The notes: generated by a model not told the origin, from the sequence alone. Shown: positions 53,993 to 63,910, counted from the first letter of the stretch. The stretch: DNA of 64,000 bases from Methylomonas sp. (GCF_023228165.1 NZ_JALOBS010000022.1:31651-95650), one strand, 5' to 3'. Translations and numbers: made by a program.

Positions 53993-55284
53993 AACCCATT
54001 GTCGTGCGCGAATATGCACGACTGACCACCGACTCCGTTGTGTCAACGCTGGATCAGGCCACAGTTTCAACATCGGCGTTTGAGTGGCTTTGTAACCTGG
54101 CGGCCAGTTTTAATCGAAGCGGCGCATCGTTACTGCATTTGGAAAATCGCCGTTGGCTTAGGTTAGATAATTACGTAGGTATACTGGAAACACCCTGCGG
54201 CACCTTATTGGAAGTATTACCGAAACATACCGACGAAGCTAACGATCAAGCCATCGAGGCTTCCCGCCAGTTGTTGACCAAGATGCTGGCGGTGGCTCTT
54301 GATTTGCCGGTACGCACTACTGATAAAACCGACATCCAAACCTTTCGTCACCCATTGTTGGAATGGATAATGAAACAGTTTGTACTCTCGCTGGATCTTC
54401 TCATCAAACGAGGTTTACGATTTGACTATCGCCGGATAGAGGAAGAGCAGCGCTATTTGCGCGGCCAACTGGACATTAACAAACAAATGCGGCAACCCCC
54501 TGGGCGAGCGCATATTTTCAACATTCGACACGACTTATTCTTAGTTGATGGTCCAGAAAATCGATTGATCAAGTCGGCGTTGATGCTAGTTTGTAAGGCA
54601 ACCCAACAGCCAGATACCTGGCGTTTGTCGCATGAACTTGCCGGTTTGTTAGCTGATTTGCCAAGTAGTAAGGATGTTCCTGCCGAGTTTCTAAAATGGC
54701 GTAATGATCGGTTGATGGCACATTATCAACCAGTGCGCCCGTGGTGCGAACTGGTGCTGGGTCAACACATGCCTTTGGCACTCCGGGGAAAAACACACGG
54801 CATCAGCTTATTGTTTCCAATGGAAAAACTATTTGAACGGTATGTGGAAGTCAACTTGCGTAAACAATTTCCCATTCCATACTCACTTAAACCGCAAGCA
54901 GCCAGTCAGTCGCTCTGTACGCATCAAGAAAAGAGTATGTTTCAGTTGAAGCCCGATTTTCTGATTCTACGTGGCCATCAAACCTGCCTGGTGTTAGACA
55001 CCAAATGGAAACGTATCTCGTCAAGTAAAGACGAAAACAAATACGGACTTAGCCAGAGCGACTTTTACCAGATGTTTGCTTACGGCCATAAATATCTAGC
55101 GGGTAAAGGCGAAATGCTGCTGATTTATCCTTTAACTAAAGGATTTTCTGAAGTACTGCCCCCGTTTGATTACTCATCAGATTTACGGCTTTGGGTTGCA
55201 CCTTTTGATTTAGAAAATGACGAAATGATTTGGCCAATAGCATGGCAAAAAACATTTTTTAACGAGTTACGCCATACAGGATAA
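53989..55284 (+). CDS. mcrC: McrC-like nuclease subunit
   Basis: A 431-residue McrC protein. It has RWLRLDNYVGILETPCGTLL near the N-terminus and LRFDYRRIEEEQRYLRGQLD in the middle. The PD-(D/E)XK nuclease site is at KPDFLI (D323) and CLVLDTKWKRI (D337, K339). McrC binds the McrB ring, stimulates its NTPase and cuts DNA with modified cytosine or other bases. All catalytic residues are present, so it should be active. The 4-bp overlap with mcrB and the position inside a type I locus make one joint island. Confidence 0.93.
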   Translation: MKPIVVREYARLTTDSVVSTLDQATVSTSAFEWLCNLAASFNRSGASLLHLENRRWLRLDNYVGILETPCGTLLEVLPKHTDEANDQAIEASRQLLTKMLAVALDLPVRTTDKTDIQTFRHPLLEWIMKQFVLSLDLLIKRGLRFDYRRIEEEQRYLRGQLDINKQMRQPPGRAHIFNIRHDLFLVDGPENRLIKSALMLVCKATQQPDTWRLSHELAGLLADLPSSKDVPAEFLKWRNDRLMAHYQPVRPWCELVLGQHMPLALRGKTHGISLLFPMEKLFERYVEVNLRKQFPIPYSLKPQAASQSLCTHQEKSMFQLKPDFLILRGHQTCLVLDTKWKRISSSKDENKYGLSQSDFYQMFAYGHKYLAGKGEMLLIYPLTKGFSEVLPPFDYSSDLRLWVAPFDLENDEMIWPIAWQKTFFNELRHTG

Positions 55285-55397
55285 GGCTGGATGTTTTTGA
55301 TGTATCAATATAAAAAATCCCATTTTCTATACATATCGGCTATAACATGTATAAAAAATTCGATTTTCTATACACATAAACTCCAGGACACCTTGAG

Positions 55398-56471
55398 ATG
55401 GCAACCATCCCTGCCTTAGAACTGCTGACTGCCGAACGTTTCGATACCCCGGCTATTCTAAAAAAGCTGGCCAGTAGTAGCCGGCAATTGGCGGAGTTAA
55501 AAGGTATCGCGGCTTCGATTCCCAATCAGGGCATCTTGATCAACACTCTGGGTTTGCAGGAGGCGAAGGACAGCTCCGAGATTGAGAACATCGTGACTAC
55601 CCACGATGAGTTGTTCAAGGATGATGTGTTACCTGAAGCGTTTGCCAATCCAGCAGCAAAAGAGGTGTTGCGCTATTGACAGGCCTTACGCTTAGGCTTT
55701 GATCAAGTTCAACAAACCGGCTTGATTACCGCCAACCACATCATCGAGATTCAGGCCGAGCTGGAGCGTAATAATGCCGGCTTTCGCAAATTACCTGGCA
55801 CGGCATTGAAGAATACCGGTGGTGAAACCGTGTACACCCCGCCACAGGAACCCGCCGAGATTGTGGCGCTGATGAGCGATTTAGAGCGGTTCATCAATGA
55901 CCCTGACTGTTTCGCCGCCGATCCTTTGATCAAAATGGCGTTAATCCATCATCAGTTCGAAAGCATCCATCCGTTTTATGATGGCAACGGCCGCACCGGG
56001 CGAATTCTGAATGTGCTTTACTTGGTCAAAGAAGGACTGCTTGACGTACCGGTGCTGTATTTGAGTAGCCACATCGTACGTACCAAATCCGATTACTACC
56101 ACTTGCTGCAAACGGTGCGTGATAACGACAGCTGGGAAGATTGGGTGTTGTATATGCTGGAAGCTGTGGAGCAAACCGCAAGCCACACTATTGCTACGAT
56201 ACATGCCATTAAAACGGCGTTATTCGATTACAAGCACCGTATCCGGGCCGGCTACAAGTTTTATAGCCAGGATTTGATCAACAACTTGTTTACCCATCCT
56301 TACACCAAGATCGAGTTTGCGCAACGTGATTTGAAGGTGTCGCGGCTCACCGCCACCAAATATATGGAAGCGCTGTCCGATGATGGTTTTGTGCAGAAGC
56401 ACAAGGTGGGACGCAGCAATTATTACGTCAATGTCGCCCTCAACGACATCTTGCTAGGGAAGCCTAAATGA
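55398..56471 (+). pseudogene. fic: Fic-family AMPylator gene broken by one in-frame TGA
   Basis: The first 93 codons (to 55679) and the last 249 (from 55722) lie in the same frame. They are separated by a TGA at 55677-55679 in the context EVLRY-stop-QALRLGF. Joined, they make a 357-codon Fic protein. It has a candidate N-terminal inhibitory motif SSEIENIV and the active-site loop HPFYDGNGRTGR, followed by a C-terminal winged helix (LKVSRLTATKYMEAL). Intact Fic proteins transfer AMP to target proteins. Without readthrough only a short N-terminal piece is made, or a re-initiated part from downstream. The 3' end overlaps hsdR by 4 bp. The mutation looks recent because the rest is undamaged. Confidence 0.85.
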
Positions 56472-59400
56472 CCGAAGACCAACTGGAACAGGAAGCACTC
56501 GGCTGGCTAGTCGAGGTTGGCTACTCAAGCCTTTACGGGCCAGAACTAGCACCGGATGGCGACAACCCGGAGCGCGACAATTACCTGCAAGTGGTGCTGG
56601 TCGAAAGATTACGTTCGGCGATTGCCCGCTTAAACCCGTCTATTCCACTGGCGGCGCGGGAAGATGCCTTGCAGCAGGTGTTGAATCTGGAAGTGCCGGG
56701 ATTATTGGCGGCCAATCGCCACTTTCATCGTCTGTTAGTCAATGGCGTGCCGGTGGAGTATCAAAAGGACGGTGATACGCGAGGGGATCGGGTGCGCTTG
56801 ATCGAGTTTGCCGAGCCGTCCAGCAATGAATGGTTGGCGATCAATCAATTTGCCATCAAGGGGCCGAAACATTCACGCCGGCCGGACATCATTCTGTTCA
56901 TCAATGGCCTGCCGTTGGTGTTGCTGGAGCTGAAAAATCCGGCTGATGAGAATGCCGACATTTGGAAAGCTTTCGATCAAATTCAAACCTATAAAGAACA
57001 AATCCCGGATGTGTTCCAGTACAACGAAGTGCTGGTGATTTCTGACGGCAGCGAAGCCCGCTTAGGTTCGTTATCCAGCGATGCCGAACGCTTTATGCAG
57101 TGGCGCACCATCGACGGCATCACACTGGACCCGTTAGGCCAATTCAACGAACTGGAAACGCTGATACACGGTTTGTTGAATCCTGCGACTTTGCTCGATT
57201 ACTTGCGCTTTTTCGTGCTGTTCGAGGATGACGGTGGCCTAGTCAAAAAGGTTGCCGGTTACCATCAATACCATGCGGTACGCGCGGCGATTCAACAAGT
57301 GGTGACCGCTTCCCGCCCTGATGGCAACCATAAGGGCGGCGTGGTCTGGCACACGCAAGGCAGTGGCAAAAGTATCACCATGACCTGTTTTGCCGCCCGC
57401 GTGATGCAGGAAACGGCGATGGAGAACCCGACCATCGTGGTAATCACTGACCGCAACGACCTGGACGGCCAGTTATTTGGGGTATTCTCACTGGGGCAGG
57501 ATCTACTCCGTGAACAACCGGTGCAAGCCGAAACCCGGCAGGACTTGCGGGCCAAGCTGGCCAATCAGCCGTCCGGCGGCATCGTCTTCGCCACCATTCA
57601 GAAATTTATGCCGGGTGCCGACGAAGATAGTTTTCCAGTGCTATCCGATCGCAGCAATATCGTGGTGATTGCCGATGAAGCACATCGCACCCAGTATGGT
57701 TTTGAAGCTAAGCTTAAAACCGTCAAAACCCAACAAACCGCTGCCAACGAGGGCAGGGTGGATATGGCCGCCGAGTACCGAGGCATGTATCAAGTTGGTT
57801 ATGCCCAGCATTTACGCGATGCTTTGCCCAATGCCACCTTTGTCGCTTTTACCGGCACCCCGGTGTCGCTGGAAGACCGCGATACCCGCGCGGTGTTTGG
57901 CGAATACATTCACATCTACGACATGCAGCAGGCCAAGGAAGACGGCGCGACAGTGGCAATTTACTTTGAATCGCGACTGGCCAAGTTGGCATTGAAGCCG
58001 GAGCAGTTGCCGCAGATTGATGATGAAGTCGACGAATTGGCCGAGGATGAGGAAGAAGATCAGCAGGCCAAATTGAAAAGTCGTTGGGCGGCCTTGGAAA
58101 AAGTGGTCGGTGCCGAACCGCGTATCGCCAGCGTGGCTGCGGATTTGGTGGCCCACTTCGAAGAACGTAACAAGGCACAAGATGGCAAGGCCATGGTGGT
58201 GGCGATGAGCCGGGAAATTTGTGTGCATCTGTATAACGAGATCATCAAGCTTCGCCCTGACTGGCATAGCGACGATCCGGAGCAAGGCGCGATCAAGATC
58301 GTCATGACCGGCTCCGCCAGTGACAAGGCCTTGCTGCGGCCGCATATCTACAGCAAACAGCAGAAAAAGCGCCTGGAAAAGCGCTTCAAGGACCCGGCCG
58401 ATCCGTTACGTTTGGTGATTGTGCGAGACATGTGGCTGACCGGGTTTGATGCGCCGTGTGTGCATACGTTGTATGTCGATAAACCGATGAAGGGCCACAA
58501 CCTAATGCAGGCCATCGCCCGCGTCAACCGGGTATTCAAGGACAAGCAAGGCGGCCTGGTGGTGGATTACATCGGCATCGCCAACGAATTGAAGTCGGCT
58601 TTGAAGGACTACACCGCCAGCCAGGGCCGTGGCCGACCCACCGTCGATGCCGCTGAAGCCTATGCCGTGCTGGAGGAAAAGCTCGATATTCTGCGAGGCA
58701 TATTGTACGGCTATGACTACAGCGACTTCCTCTCCACCGGCCACAAGCGGCTGGCCGGCGCGGCCAACCATGTCTTAGGCCAGAAGGACGGCAAGAAACG
58801 TTTTGCTGATACTGCTCTGGCGATGAGTAAGGCCTTTACCTTGTGCTGTACGCTGGATGAAGCCAAGGCGGTACGGGAGGAGGTGGCATTTTTCCAGGCG
58901 GTGAAAGTCATTCTGACCAAGCCGGACATTAGCCGAAAAAAACGCACAGACGAAGCACGCGAGCTGGCGATTCGGCAAATTATTAATGCCGCCGTGGTGT
59001 CGGAAGATGTGGTGGACATCTTCGAAGCGGTTGGCTTGGATAAGCCCAACATTGGCATCCTGGACGACGACTTCCTGGCCGATGTGCGCAATCTGCCAGA
59101 ACGTAACTTGGCAGTGGAGTTGCTGGAACGGCTATTGGAAGGCGAAATCAAATCCCGCTTTGCCGGCAACGTGGTACAGGAGAAGAAGTTTTCCGAGTTG
59201 CTGACCAATGTTATCAAACGCTATCAGAACCGGGCCATCGAAACCGCCCAGGTCATTGAGGAATTGATTCAGATGGCGAAGAAGTTTAGGGAAGCCGCTG
59301 GCCGTGGGGAATCGTTGGGCTTGAGTGAAGATGAAATCCGCTTCTACGATGCCCTGGCCGATAATGAATCAGCCGTCCGCGAACTGACCGATGAAACCCT

Positions 59401-59602
59401 GAAGCTTATCGCCCATGAGCTTACAGAGAACCTTCGCCAGAACATTACGGTGGATTGGTCGCAACGGGAAAGCGTCAGGGCCAAGTTACGCTTGATGGTG
59501 AAACGTATCCTTCGTAAGTACAAATATCCGCCAGACCAACAGGAGGCTGCGATTGAACTGGTTTTGCAGCAGGCACAGGCGCTAGGTGAAGCATGGATGT
59601 AG
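56468..59602 (+). CDS. hsdR: Type I restriction endonuclease subunit HsdR
   Basis: A 1044-residue motor-nuclease. The N-terminal nuclease has RRPDIILF (D140) and LVLLELKNP (E154, K156). The SF2 motor has GSGKS (298-302), IADEAHRTQYG (from about 402), AFTGTPVS and the late motif LMQAIARVNRV. The C-terminal helical part binds the methyltransferase core. The protein is full length with all key residues, so the type I system could restrict DNA. It overlaps the broken fic gene by 4 bp, so transcription through that gene still reaches it, although the nonsense codon may reduce coupled translation. Confidence 0.95.
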   Translation: MTEDQLEQEALGWLVEVGYSSLYGPELAPDGDNPERDNYLQVVLVERLRSAIARLNPSIPLAAREDALQQVLNLEVPGLLAANRHFHRLLVNGVPVEYQKDGDTRGDRVRLIEFAEPSSNEWLAINQFAIKGPKHSRRPDIILFINGLPLVLLELKNPADENADIWKAFDQIQTYKEQIPDVFQYNEVLVISDGSEARLGSLSSDAERFMQWRTIDGITLDPLGQFNELETLIHGLLNPATLLDYLRFFVLFEDDGGLVKKVAGYHQYHAVRAAIQQVVTASRPDGNHKGGVVWHTQGSGKSITMTCFAARVMQETAMENPTIVVITDRNDLDGQLFGVFSLGQDLLREQPVQAETRQDLRAKLANQPSGGIVFATIQKFMPGADEDSFPVLSDRSNIVVIADEAHRTQYGFEAKLKTVKTQQTAANEGRVDMAAEYRGMYQVGYAQHLRDALPNATFVAFTGTPVSLEDRDTRAVFGEYIHIYDMQQAKEDGATVAIYFESRLAKLALKPEQLPQIDDEVDELAEDEEEDQQAKLKSRWAALEKVVGAEPRIASVAADLVAHFEERNKAQDGKAMVVAMSREICVHLYNEIIKLRPDWHSDDPEQGAIKIVMTGSASDKALLRPHIYSKQQKKRLEKRFKDPADPLRLVIVRDMWLTGFDAPCVHTLYVDKPMKGHNLMQAIARVNRVFKDKQGGLVVDYIGIANELKSALKDYTASQGRGRPTVDAAEAYAVLEEKLDILRGILYGYDYSDFLSTGHKRLAGAANHVLGQKDGKKRFADTALAMSKAFTLCCTLDEAKAVREEVAFFQAVKVILTKPDISRKKRTDEARELAIRQIINAAVVSEDVVDIFEAVGLDKPNIGILDDDFLADVRNLPERNLAVELLERLLEGEIKSRFAGNVVQEKKFSELLTNVIKRYQNRAIETAQVIEELIQMAKKFREAAGRGESLGLSEDEIRFYDALADNESAVRELTDETLKLIAHELTENLRQNITVDWSQRESVRAKLRLMVKRILRKYKYPPDQQEAAIELVLQQAQALGEAWM

Positions 59603-60034
59603 AGCTACACGGATGATTGGGTAATAGAAACTATCATCATGCGCAGAAGCCTTTATCCGAAATGTCGTCTGTTACTGAATCAGAGATACCTCATATGCTT
59701 GCTGAAGTGGATAAATATATCTCGGGGAGCGTTCGCACCATTGAGAATCAACGTCTCGAACATTCTTCATTCTATCTGTAAATCTTTTTCTAATTCGGGT
59801 GGTAATAAAGTTCATTAACCGACGTTTTTGTACCCAAAAATAGTGCGTTAATCGATAACGAAATTTTCTGGGAATCCGGCTTAAAACCCCGGACAGGACA
59901 TTTCTAATTTGCTAAAACAGGACATTACTATATTGCGTTTACATGTTGACTTCGCATAAGATTGATTATGTTAAATCTTTGAAATTTCCAGTCCTATTTC
60001 ATAATAAAAACAAGCGCTTAGCTAGGCTTTGGAT
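59603..60034. other. Intergenic region after hsdR
   Basis: The 432 bp hold no firm gene. An open frame of 39 codons at 59662-59781 begins MSSVTESEIPHMLAEVDKYI and has coding-like composition but no ribosome-binding site. It may be a fragment of a lost gene. Two direct copies of ACAGGACATT (59893-59902 and 59917-59926) look like the remains of an insertion-sequence end. Confidence 0.4.
59893..59926 (+). repeat. Direct repeats of ACAGGACATT (possible IS end)
   Basis: Two exact 10-bp copies lie 24 bp apart, separated by TCTAATTTGCTAAA. This spacing and sequence recall the repeated terminal motifs of some insertion sequences, from memory only. No transposase gene is next to it. Confidence 0.4.
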
Positions 60035-60352
60035 TTATGCAATCGCTTCCAGTCCGTTTTTGGCGACCAGGGACAGAAGCTTCAATGATGCGCCTTTTGG
60101 GTGTTTCTCACCCCGTTCCCATTGGCTGACCAGACCGGTCGTAACGTTCAAATGCCGTGCAAAGACGGCTTGGCTTGCGCGTTCACGTTGCCGAAGCGCG
60201 CGGATTTCTTCCGGCTGTAAGGGTTTGACCGGCGTTAAGCATAGTTCATCAAATTTGCGCATAGTGCGCTTATCCATGACGCCCGCCTCATGCAAGCCTT
60301 CGGCGGTTTCATGCACGGAGGCCATCAAACGGCTACGGTATTGTTTTTTCAT
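60035..60352 (-). CDS. HTH (XRE-type) antitoxin
   Basis: A 105-residue protein. The N-terminal part (SVHETAEGLHEAGVMDKRTM) and the C-terminal HTH (QAVFARHLNVTTGLVSQWER, then GEKHPKGASLKLL) match the antitoxin that pairs with RelE/HigB toxins of the type encoded just upstream. It should repress the palindrome at 60761-60779. The gene overlaps the toxin gene by 20 bp and is its downstream partner on the minus strand. A forward frame at 59943-60434 is only its antisense shadow. Confidence 0.9.
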   Translation of the reverse strand: MKKQYRSRLMASVHETAEGLHEAGVMDKRTMRKFDELCLTPVKPLQPEEIRALRQRERASQAVFARHLNVTTGLVSQWERGEKHPKGASLKLLSLVAKNGLEAIA

Positions 60353-60719
60353 CGCAGATTACCTCTATCAATGTCTTATTTGCCAATGCGCAGTTCAGTG
60401 CTGCATCGTCATACTCCAGCATGACAGCTGCTAATTTCCGTAAAGCGACCAATTCATCATCATCTATGTTGGCCTGTTCATTTTTGGCAAAACCATGCAC
60501 AAAAAACGCGAGTGAACCGATGCGGAACAAGATCAGGGTGCGGAACCCGCCAGATTTGCCGCCACCACTGCGGGCGACACGTTGATTAATGACGCCACCG
60601 CCCAAATCAGCATCTAGTAATCCCCTTTCGGCATCACTGACTGCCTTACAGAGACTGGTATCGTCTATTCCTGATTTTTTGGCAAATCGTGTGAACGCCT
60701 TATTTTTGAATATTCGCAC
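60333..60719 (-). CDS. RelE/HigB-like toxin (PF06296 type)
   Basis: A 128-residue toxin. MRIFKNKAFTRFAKKSGIDD, ADLGGGVINQRVARSGGGKS and GGFRTLILFRIGSLAFFVHG are characteristic of this RelE-like family, as is KNEQANIDDDELVALRKLA. They are predicted mRNA interferases. The toxin gene comes first, before the HTH gene. The pair lies between the restriction island and a Tn3-family transposon end, so it may protect this border from deletion. Confidence 0.9.
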   Translation of the reverse strand: MRIFKNKAFTRFAKKSGIDDTSLCKAVSDAERGLLDADLGGGVINQRVARSGGGKSGGFRTLILFRIGSLAFFVHGFAKNEQANIDDDELVALRKLAAVMLEYDDAALNCALANKTLIEVICDEKTIP

Positions 60720-60760
60720 GCCTGCCCTGCTTGTTTGCCTCGCAATTTTTATGGATTAAA

Positions 60761-60779
60761 TATAGCACTTAGTGTTATA
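60761..60779 (-). promoter_or_regulatory. Palindromic operator of the RelE-like pair
   Basis: TATAGCACTTAGTGTTATA is a 19-bp near-perfect inverted repeat (one mismatch pair) about 40 bp upstream of the toxin start on the minus strand. It overlaps TATA-rich promoter sequence, so binding by the HTH antitoxin would block transcription. Confidence 0.6.
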
Positions 60780-60835
60780 TACAACAATAGAAAGATTAGG
60801 TTCTTCTAAAAAATACAATGGATTTTGATGTATAA

Positions 60836-60874
60836 GGGGTTTGAGGCGCAATGGAACGGAAAACCGAGTTAGCG
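60836..60874 (+). repeat. Tn3-family terminal inverted repeat
   Basis: GGGGTTTGAGGCGCAATGGA begins a 38-39 bp stretch that continues ACGGAAAACCGAGTTAGCG. It starts with GGGG and has the ACGGAAAA...TTAGC tail typical of Tn3-family ends. It lies 78 bp beyond the tnpA stop, as expected, because tnpA reads toward the adjacent end. The other end is outside the window. Confidence 0.65.
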
Positions 60875-60952
60875 TCTATTGTGATGCGCATTTGGGATGG
60901 CCGCATTCGGAATTGTAGGCATCGATTTTGCGGCAAGCAGCGTTAACCACCT

Positions 60953-63910
60953 TCAGTTATCTTTGCCCTCCTGATCGCGTAATGGTCTTAGCTCTCCCTT
61001 CGCGACCGATTCCGGTACCGAAAACGAATACCGTCCAAACATGTTGATATGCTCATGCTGTAAAGGCGACAAACGGCTGACATCTTCGTCGCTAACCGGA
61101 TAGCCTTCCATTCGAATTTGGTTCAATGCGGCCTCCATATAAATGGTATTCCATAACACAATCATATTCAGCACCAGGCCGAGCGCGCCCAATTGATCTT
61201 CTTGGCCTTCCCGATAATGTTGACGCAACTCGCCGCGTTTGCCGTGGAAAACTGCACGGGCAACACTATGGCGGCCTTCTCCCCGATTTAACTGGGTGAG
61301 CGTGCTCCGGCGCATGACCTCGTCATCTATATACATTAACGTGTGCAGCGTCTTTTCGATGCGCCCGAATTCGGCAATGGCCTGCGCCAATCGAGTCGGC
61401 CTATCGCCTACTTGAAGTGTACGCATGATGCCGGTAGCGGGAACTTTGCCTAGCTTAAGCGAGCCCGCCAAGCGTAACATATCGTCCCAATGTGGCGTTA
61501 TTTTCTTCAAGCTGAGCTGATGCTTTGAGATCGAATTGAGTAAACCGTAGTCAGCTTTGGGATCAATCCTCCAAAAGCGGGTGCCGCCGACATCGGCTAA
61601 ACGCGGACAGAAACGGTAACCGAGCAAGCGAAATAAACCAAACACCACGTCGCTGTATGCGCCGGTGTCAGTCATGATCTGCGTCGGTTGTAGATCGGTT
61701 TGCTGTTCGAGCACCACCGCTAATAAGATCAGACTATCTCTTAGCGTGCCAGGCACTACGATGTCATTCAGTCCGGAAAACTGGTTCGATAGTAGATTGT
61801 ACCAAGTCACACCGCGACCGGTACCGTAGTATTTTGGGTTGGGGCCGGCATGTACAGTGCGCACAGGTACAACGAAACGCATGCCATCCGCCGAGGCTAC
61901 CTCGCCGCCGCCCCAGACATTCGCCAATGTAAGGCGACTTTGTGCCGCCACCAGGGAGGCGTTGGCTTCGGTTAAGGTATCGTCTCGAATGTAGTTCTGG
62001 TCGACCCAGGATAACCGGTCACGTTTAAGCGCCGTTACATCTCCTCTAATCAAGGGCTCCAGTCCGGTATTACAGGCTTCAGCCATCAAAACCGCGCACA
62101 AGCTGACATGGAGATCGGTTGCACGGGCCGAGCGTTCCGAGACATGGGTAAAAGCATCGGTGAAATTCGTGCGTGCGGCAATCTCCAACATGAGTTCTGG
62201 CAACTCTACTCGCGGTAACATATTGGCCACTTTATCGCGTAGCGCGATCAACGAGGCCGGTTCGTCCAATTTATCTAGCGGACTGAGCACTAGTTCTTGT
62301 TTGTCGCCAATCGTATCGAATCGCACTGCTTGGTTGTCAGGCAGTCTCGCGGCAACGGCACGGTAAGTCCGATCCAGTTCGTTGGCCATGGCCGTGAGCG
62401 TAGGCTCTGGGCTAGCGGATAATCCGAGCGTTCGGCAGATCAGTGGCCGTGTAGCGTCCCATTCTTCGCCTTTGAGTAGACCCGCTCGCGGATCGGCATA
62501 GCGCCAACTGGGGGAAACGAACACATCCCTCCGGCGTAATGCGGTTTGTAATTTCTCCAGTACGCAAAAGGTGTAGGCGTGTAAATCGAAAGAATCATCG
62601 TCGCCCTGCACATGTTTTTGCCACGACTTGTCAGCCAATTCGAGCGGCGCATCGTTGCCGGGTTTCTTCAGGGTGATATTTGTGCGTAACCAATCGAAAG
62701 CGGCTACGACTGGCTTACCATCTGAATTCGATCCAAAACGGATATGCTCAAGCAGCGCGGGCAAAAACCGGCGCACCGTTTTGTATTTGGCATCCAACTC
62801 ATGATAATACACGTCGTCAGCGGGGCGAATTAGGGCAATGACACCATCAACAGCCTGAGCAAGTGTGTCGCGCGGAATTTTCTCAAACAATTGGGTACGC
62901 AGCTCAATATCGGGGAAGCCCGTATCCAAAAGAATTTGGCAGGCGCCGGCTAAGGTTGCAGCGGCTTTATCGAGGTCTTTCAGCGTGCGAAGCCGCGCTT
63001 TCTTATCGGCTCTGATGGCGGCATTAAACAGGTCTCGTAGTAGCGCTTCCAATACTTCCAATGCATCGTCTTGCGCAGTGGCCTCCAGGCAATGCACAAA
63101 GGCCACCAGCGTCGCCAGCCGGCGCTGAGGCGGCAAGCGCAATATTGCACTTACTTTGGCGGTGCTCGCGTACCTAGCCAAGGCCGCCAAGCGCATTGTC
63201 GGAATGTGAGCCGCCGGCAGTTTGATGCCAAGTTGGCGTACCGAATGCAGTCGAAGCAACGCCTGTATCAGCGATGGGCCGCTAATCATCACCGGTCCGG
63301 TCCGCAAGCGATCCAATTGCGAAGTACGATTTCCATCCGCTATCAGCAAAAGTTTTTCAAGCCCTGCTTGCTGTTCGAGACTGATGCCACGACACAGCGA
63401 CTGCCATAGCCGCTTCTCCACCCGACTGCGCAGACGGGCGATGTAACGTTCGAGGGTACTGTAGCCTGACAGCAAAACCTTATGCATTACCAGCCACGTA
63501 GCCGTTCGCTCGAACAGTACGCTTGGCCGGTCTGTACCCGTCCAGCACAAAGAATATAACCAGCGAGTGAGACGAAAACCGACTTGAGGCTCGTTAATTT
63601 CGACATAGCCATAGCGAGTACGGATTTCCGCCGTATGTTGCCATCGCTGTTCACCGAGGCTGTATGCCCGCAGACTATCCGTGACCGAAAGGCCTAGTTG
63701 CTTGGCTAGCGTTTGCACGACCGGAGCCGGTATATCCAGCGGGTCGTCCAGGAAAGTACCCAAGTAGCGAACGGTGCAAAGTTGAGCGGCAAAACCAAAC
63801 CGGTTGTGATCGCCGCGCTTTTTGGCGATCAGCGCATGATCGGCGTCATCAAGATGAAAGTAACGGGCTAAGTCATCGATGGTGTCAAACGGCTTTGAAA
63901 AGTTTCCACA
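60953..63910 (-). CDS. tnpA: Tn3-family transposase TnpA
   Basis: A 985-residue transposase when begun at GTG 63910 (METFSKPFDTIDDLARYF). That start restores the conserved family N-terminus (DHALIAKKRGDHNRFGFAAQ, then LCTVRYLG), which a start at TTG 63763 would lose. The C-terminal DDE catalytic part includes the recognisable IMTDTGAYSDVVFGLFRLLG, FCPRLADVGG, NRGEGRHSVARAVFHGKRGE and LVLNMIVLWNTIYMEAALNQ. Tn3 transposases use replicative transposition. The gene reads toward the inverted repeat at 60836. The resolvase part and other end would be to the right. It appears intact. Confidence 0.92.
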   Translation of the reverse strand, partial: CGNFSKPFDTIDDLARYFHLDDADHALIAKKRGDHNRFGFAAQLCTVRYLGTFLDDPLDIPAPVVQTLAKQLGLSVTDSLRAYSLGEQRWQHTAEIRTRYGYVEINEPQVGFRLTRWLYSLCWTGTDRPSVLFERTATWLVMHKVLLSGYSTLERYIARLRSRVEKRLWQSLCRGISLEQQAGLEKLLLIADGNRTSQLDRLRTGPVMISGPSLIQALLRLHSVRQLGIKLPAAHIPTMRLAALARYASTAKVSAILRLPPQRRLATLVAFVHCLEATAQDDALEVLEALLRDLFNAAIRADKKARLRTLKDLDKAAATLAGACQILLDTGFPDIELRTQLFEKIPRDTLAQAVDGVIALIRPADDVYYHELDAKYKTVRRFLPALLEHIRFGSNSDGKPVVAAFDWLRTNITLKKPGNDAPLELADKSWQKHVQGDDDSFDLHAYTFCVLEKLQTALRRRDVFVSPSWRYADPRAGLLKGEEWDATRPLICRTLGLSASPEPTLTAMANELDRTYRAVAARLPDNQAVRFDTIGDKQELVLSPLDKLDEPASLIALRDKVANMLPRVELPELMLEIAARTNFTDAFTHVSERSARATDLHVSLCAVLMAEACNTGLEPLIRGDVTALKRDRLSWVDQNYIRDDTLTEANASLVAAQSRLTLANVWGGGEVASADGMRFVVPVRTVHAGPNPKYYGTGRGVTWYNLLSNQFSGLNDIVVPGTLRDSLILLAVVLEQQTDLQPTQIMTDTGAYSDVVFGLFRLLGYRFCPRLADVGGTRFWRIDPKADYGLLNSISKHQLSLKKITPHWDDMLRLAGSLKLGKVPATGIMRTLQVGDRPTRLAQAIAEFGRIEKTLHTLMYIDDEVMRRSTLTQLNRGEGRHSVARAVFHGKRGELRQHYREGQEDQLGALGLVLNMIVLWNTIYMEAALNQIRMEGYPVSDEDVSRLSPLQHEHINMFGRYSFSVPESVAKGELRPLRDQEGKDN

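Noticed and set aside
55677..55679. Recoding of TGA as selenocysteine or tryptophan in the fic gene
   Set aside because: No selenocysteine insertion hairpin is evident right after the codon, and other genes in the window use TGA as an ordinary stop. A nonsense change is simpler.
59943..60434. Forward frame of 163 codons
   Set aside because: It is the antisense of the HTH antitoxin and part of the toxin gene, and its composition is not protein-like.
60953..63763. Start of tnpA at TTG 63763
   Set aside because: The frame is open upstream to GTG 63910, and the added residues match the conserved N-terminus of Tn3 transposases.
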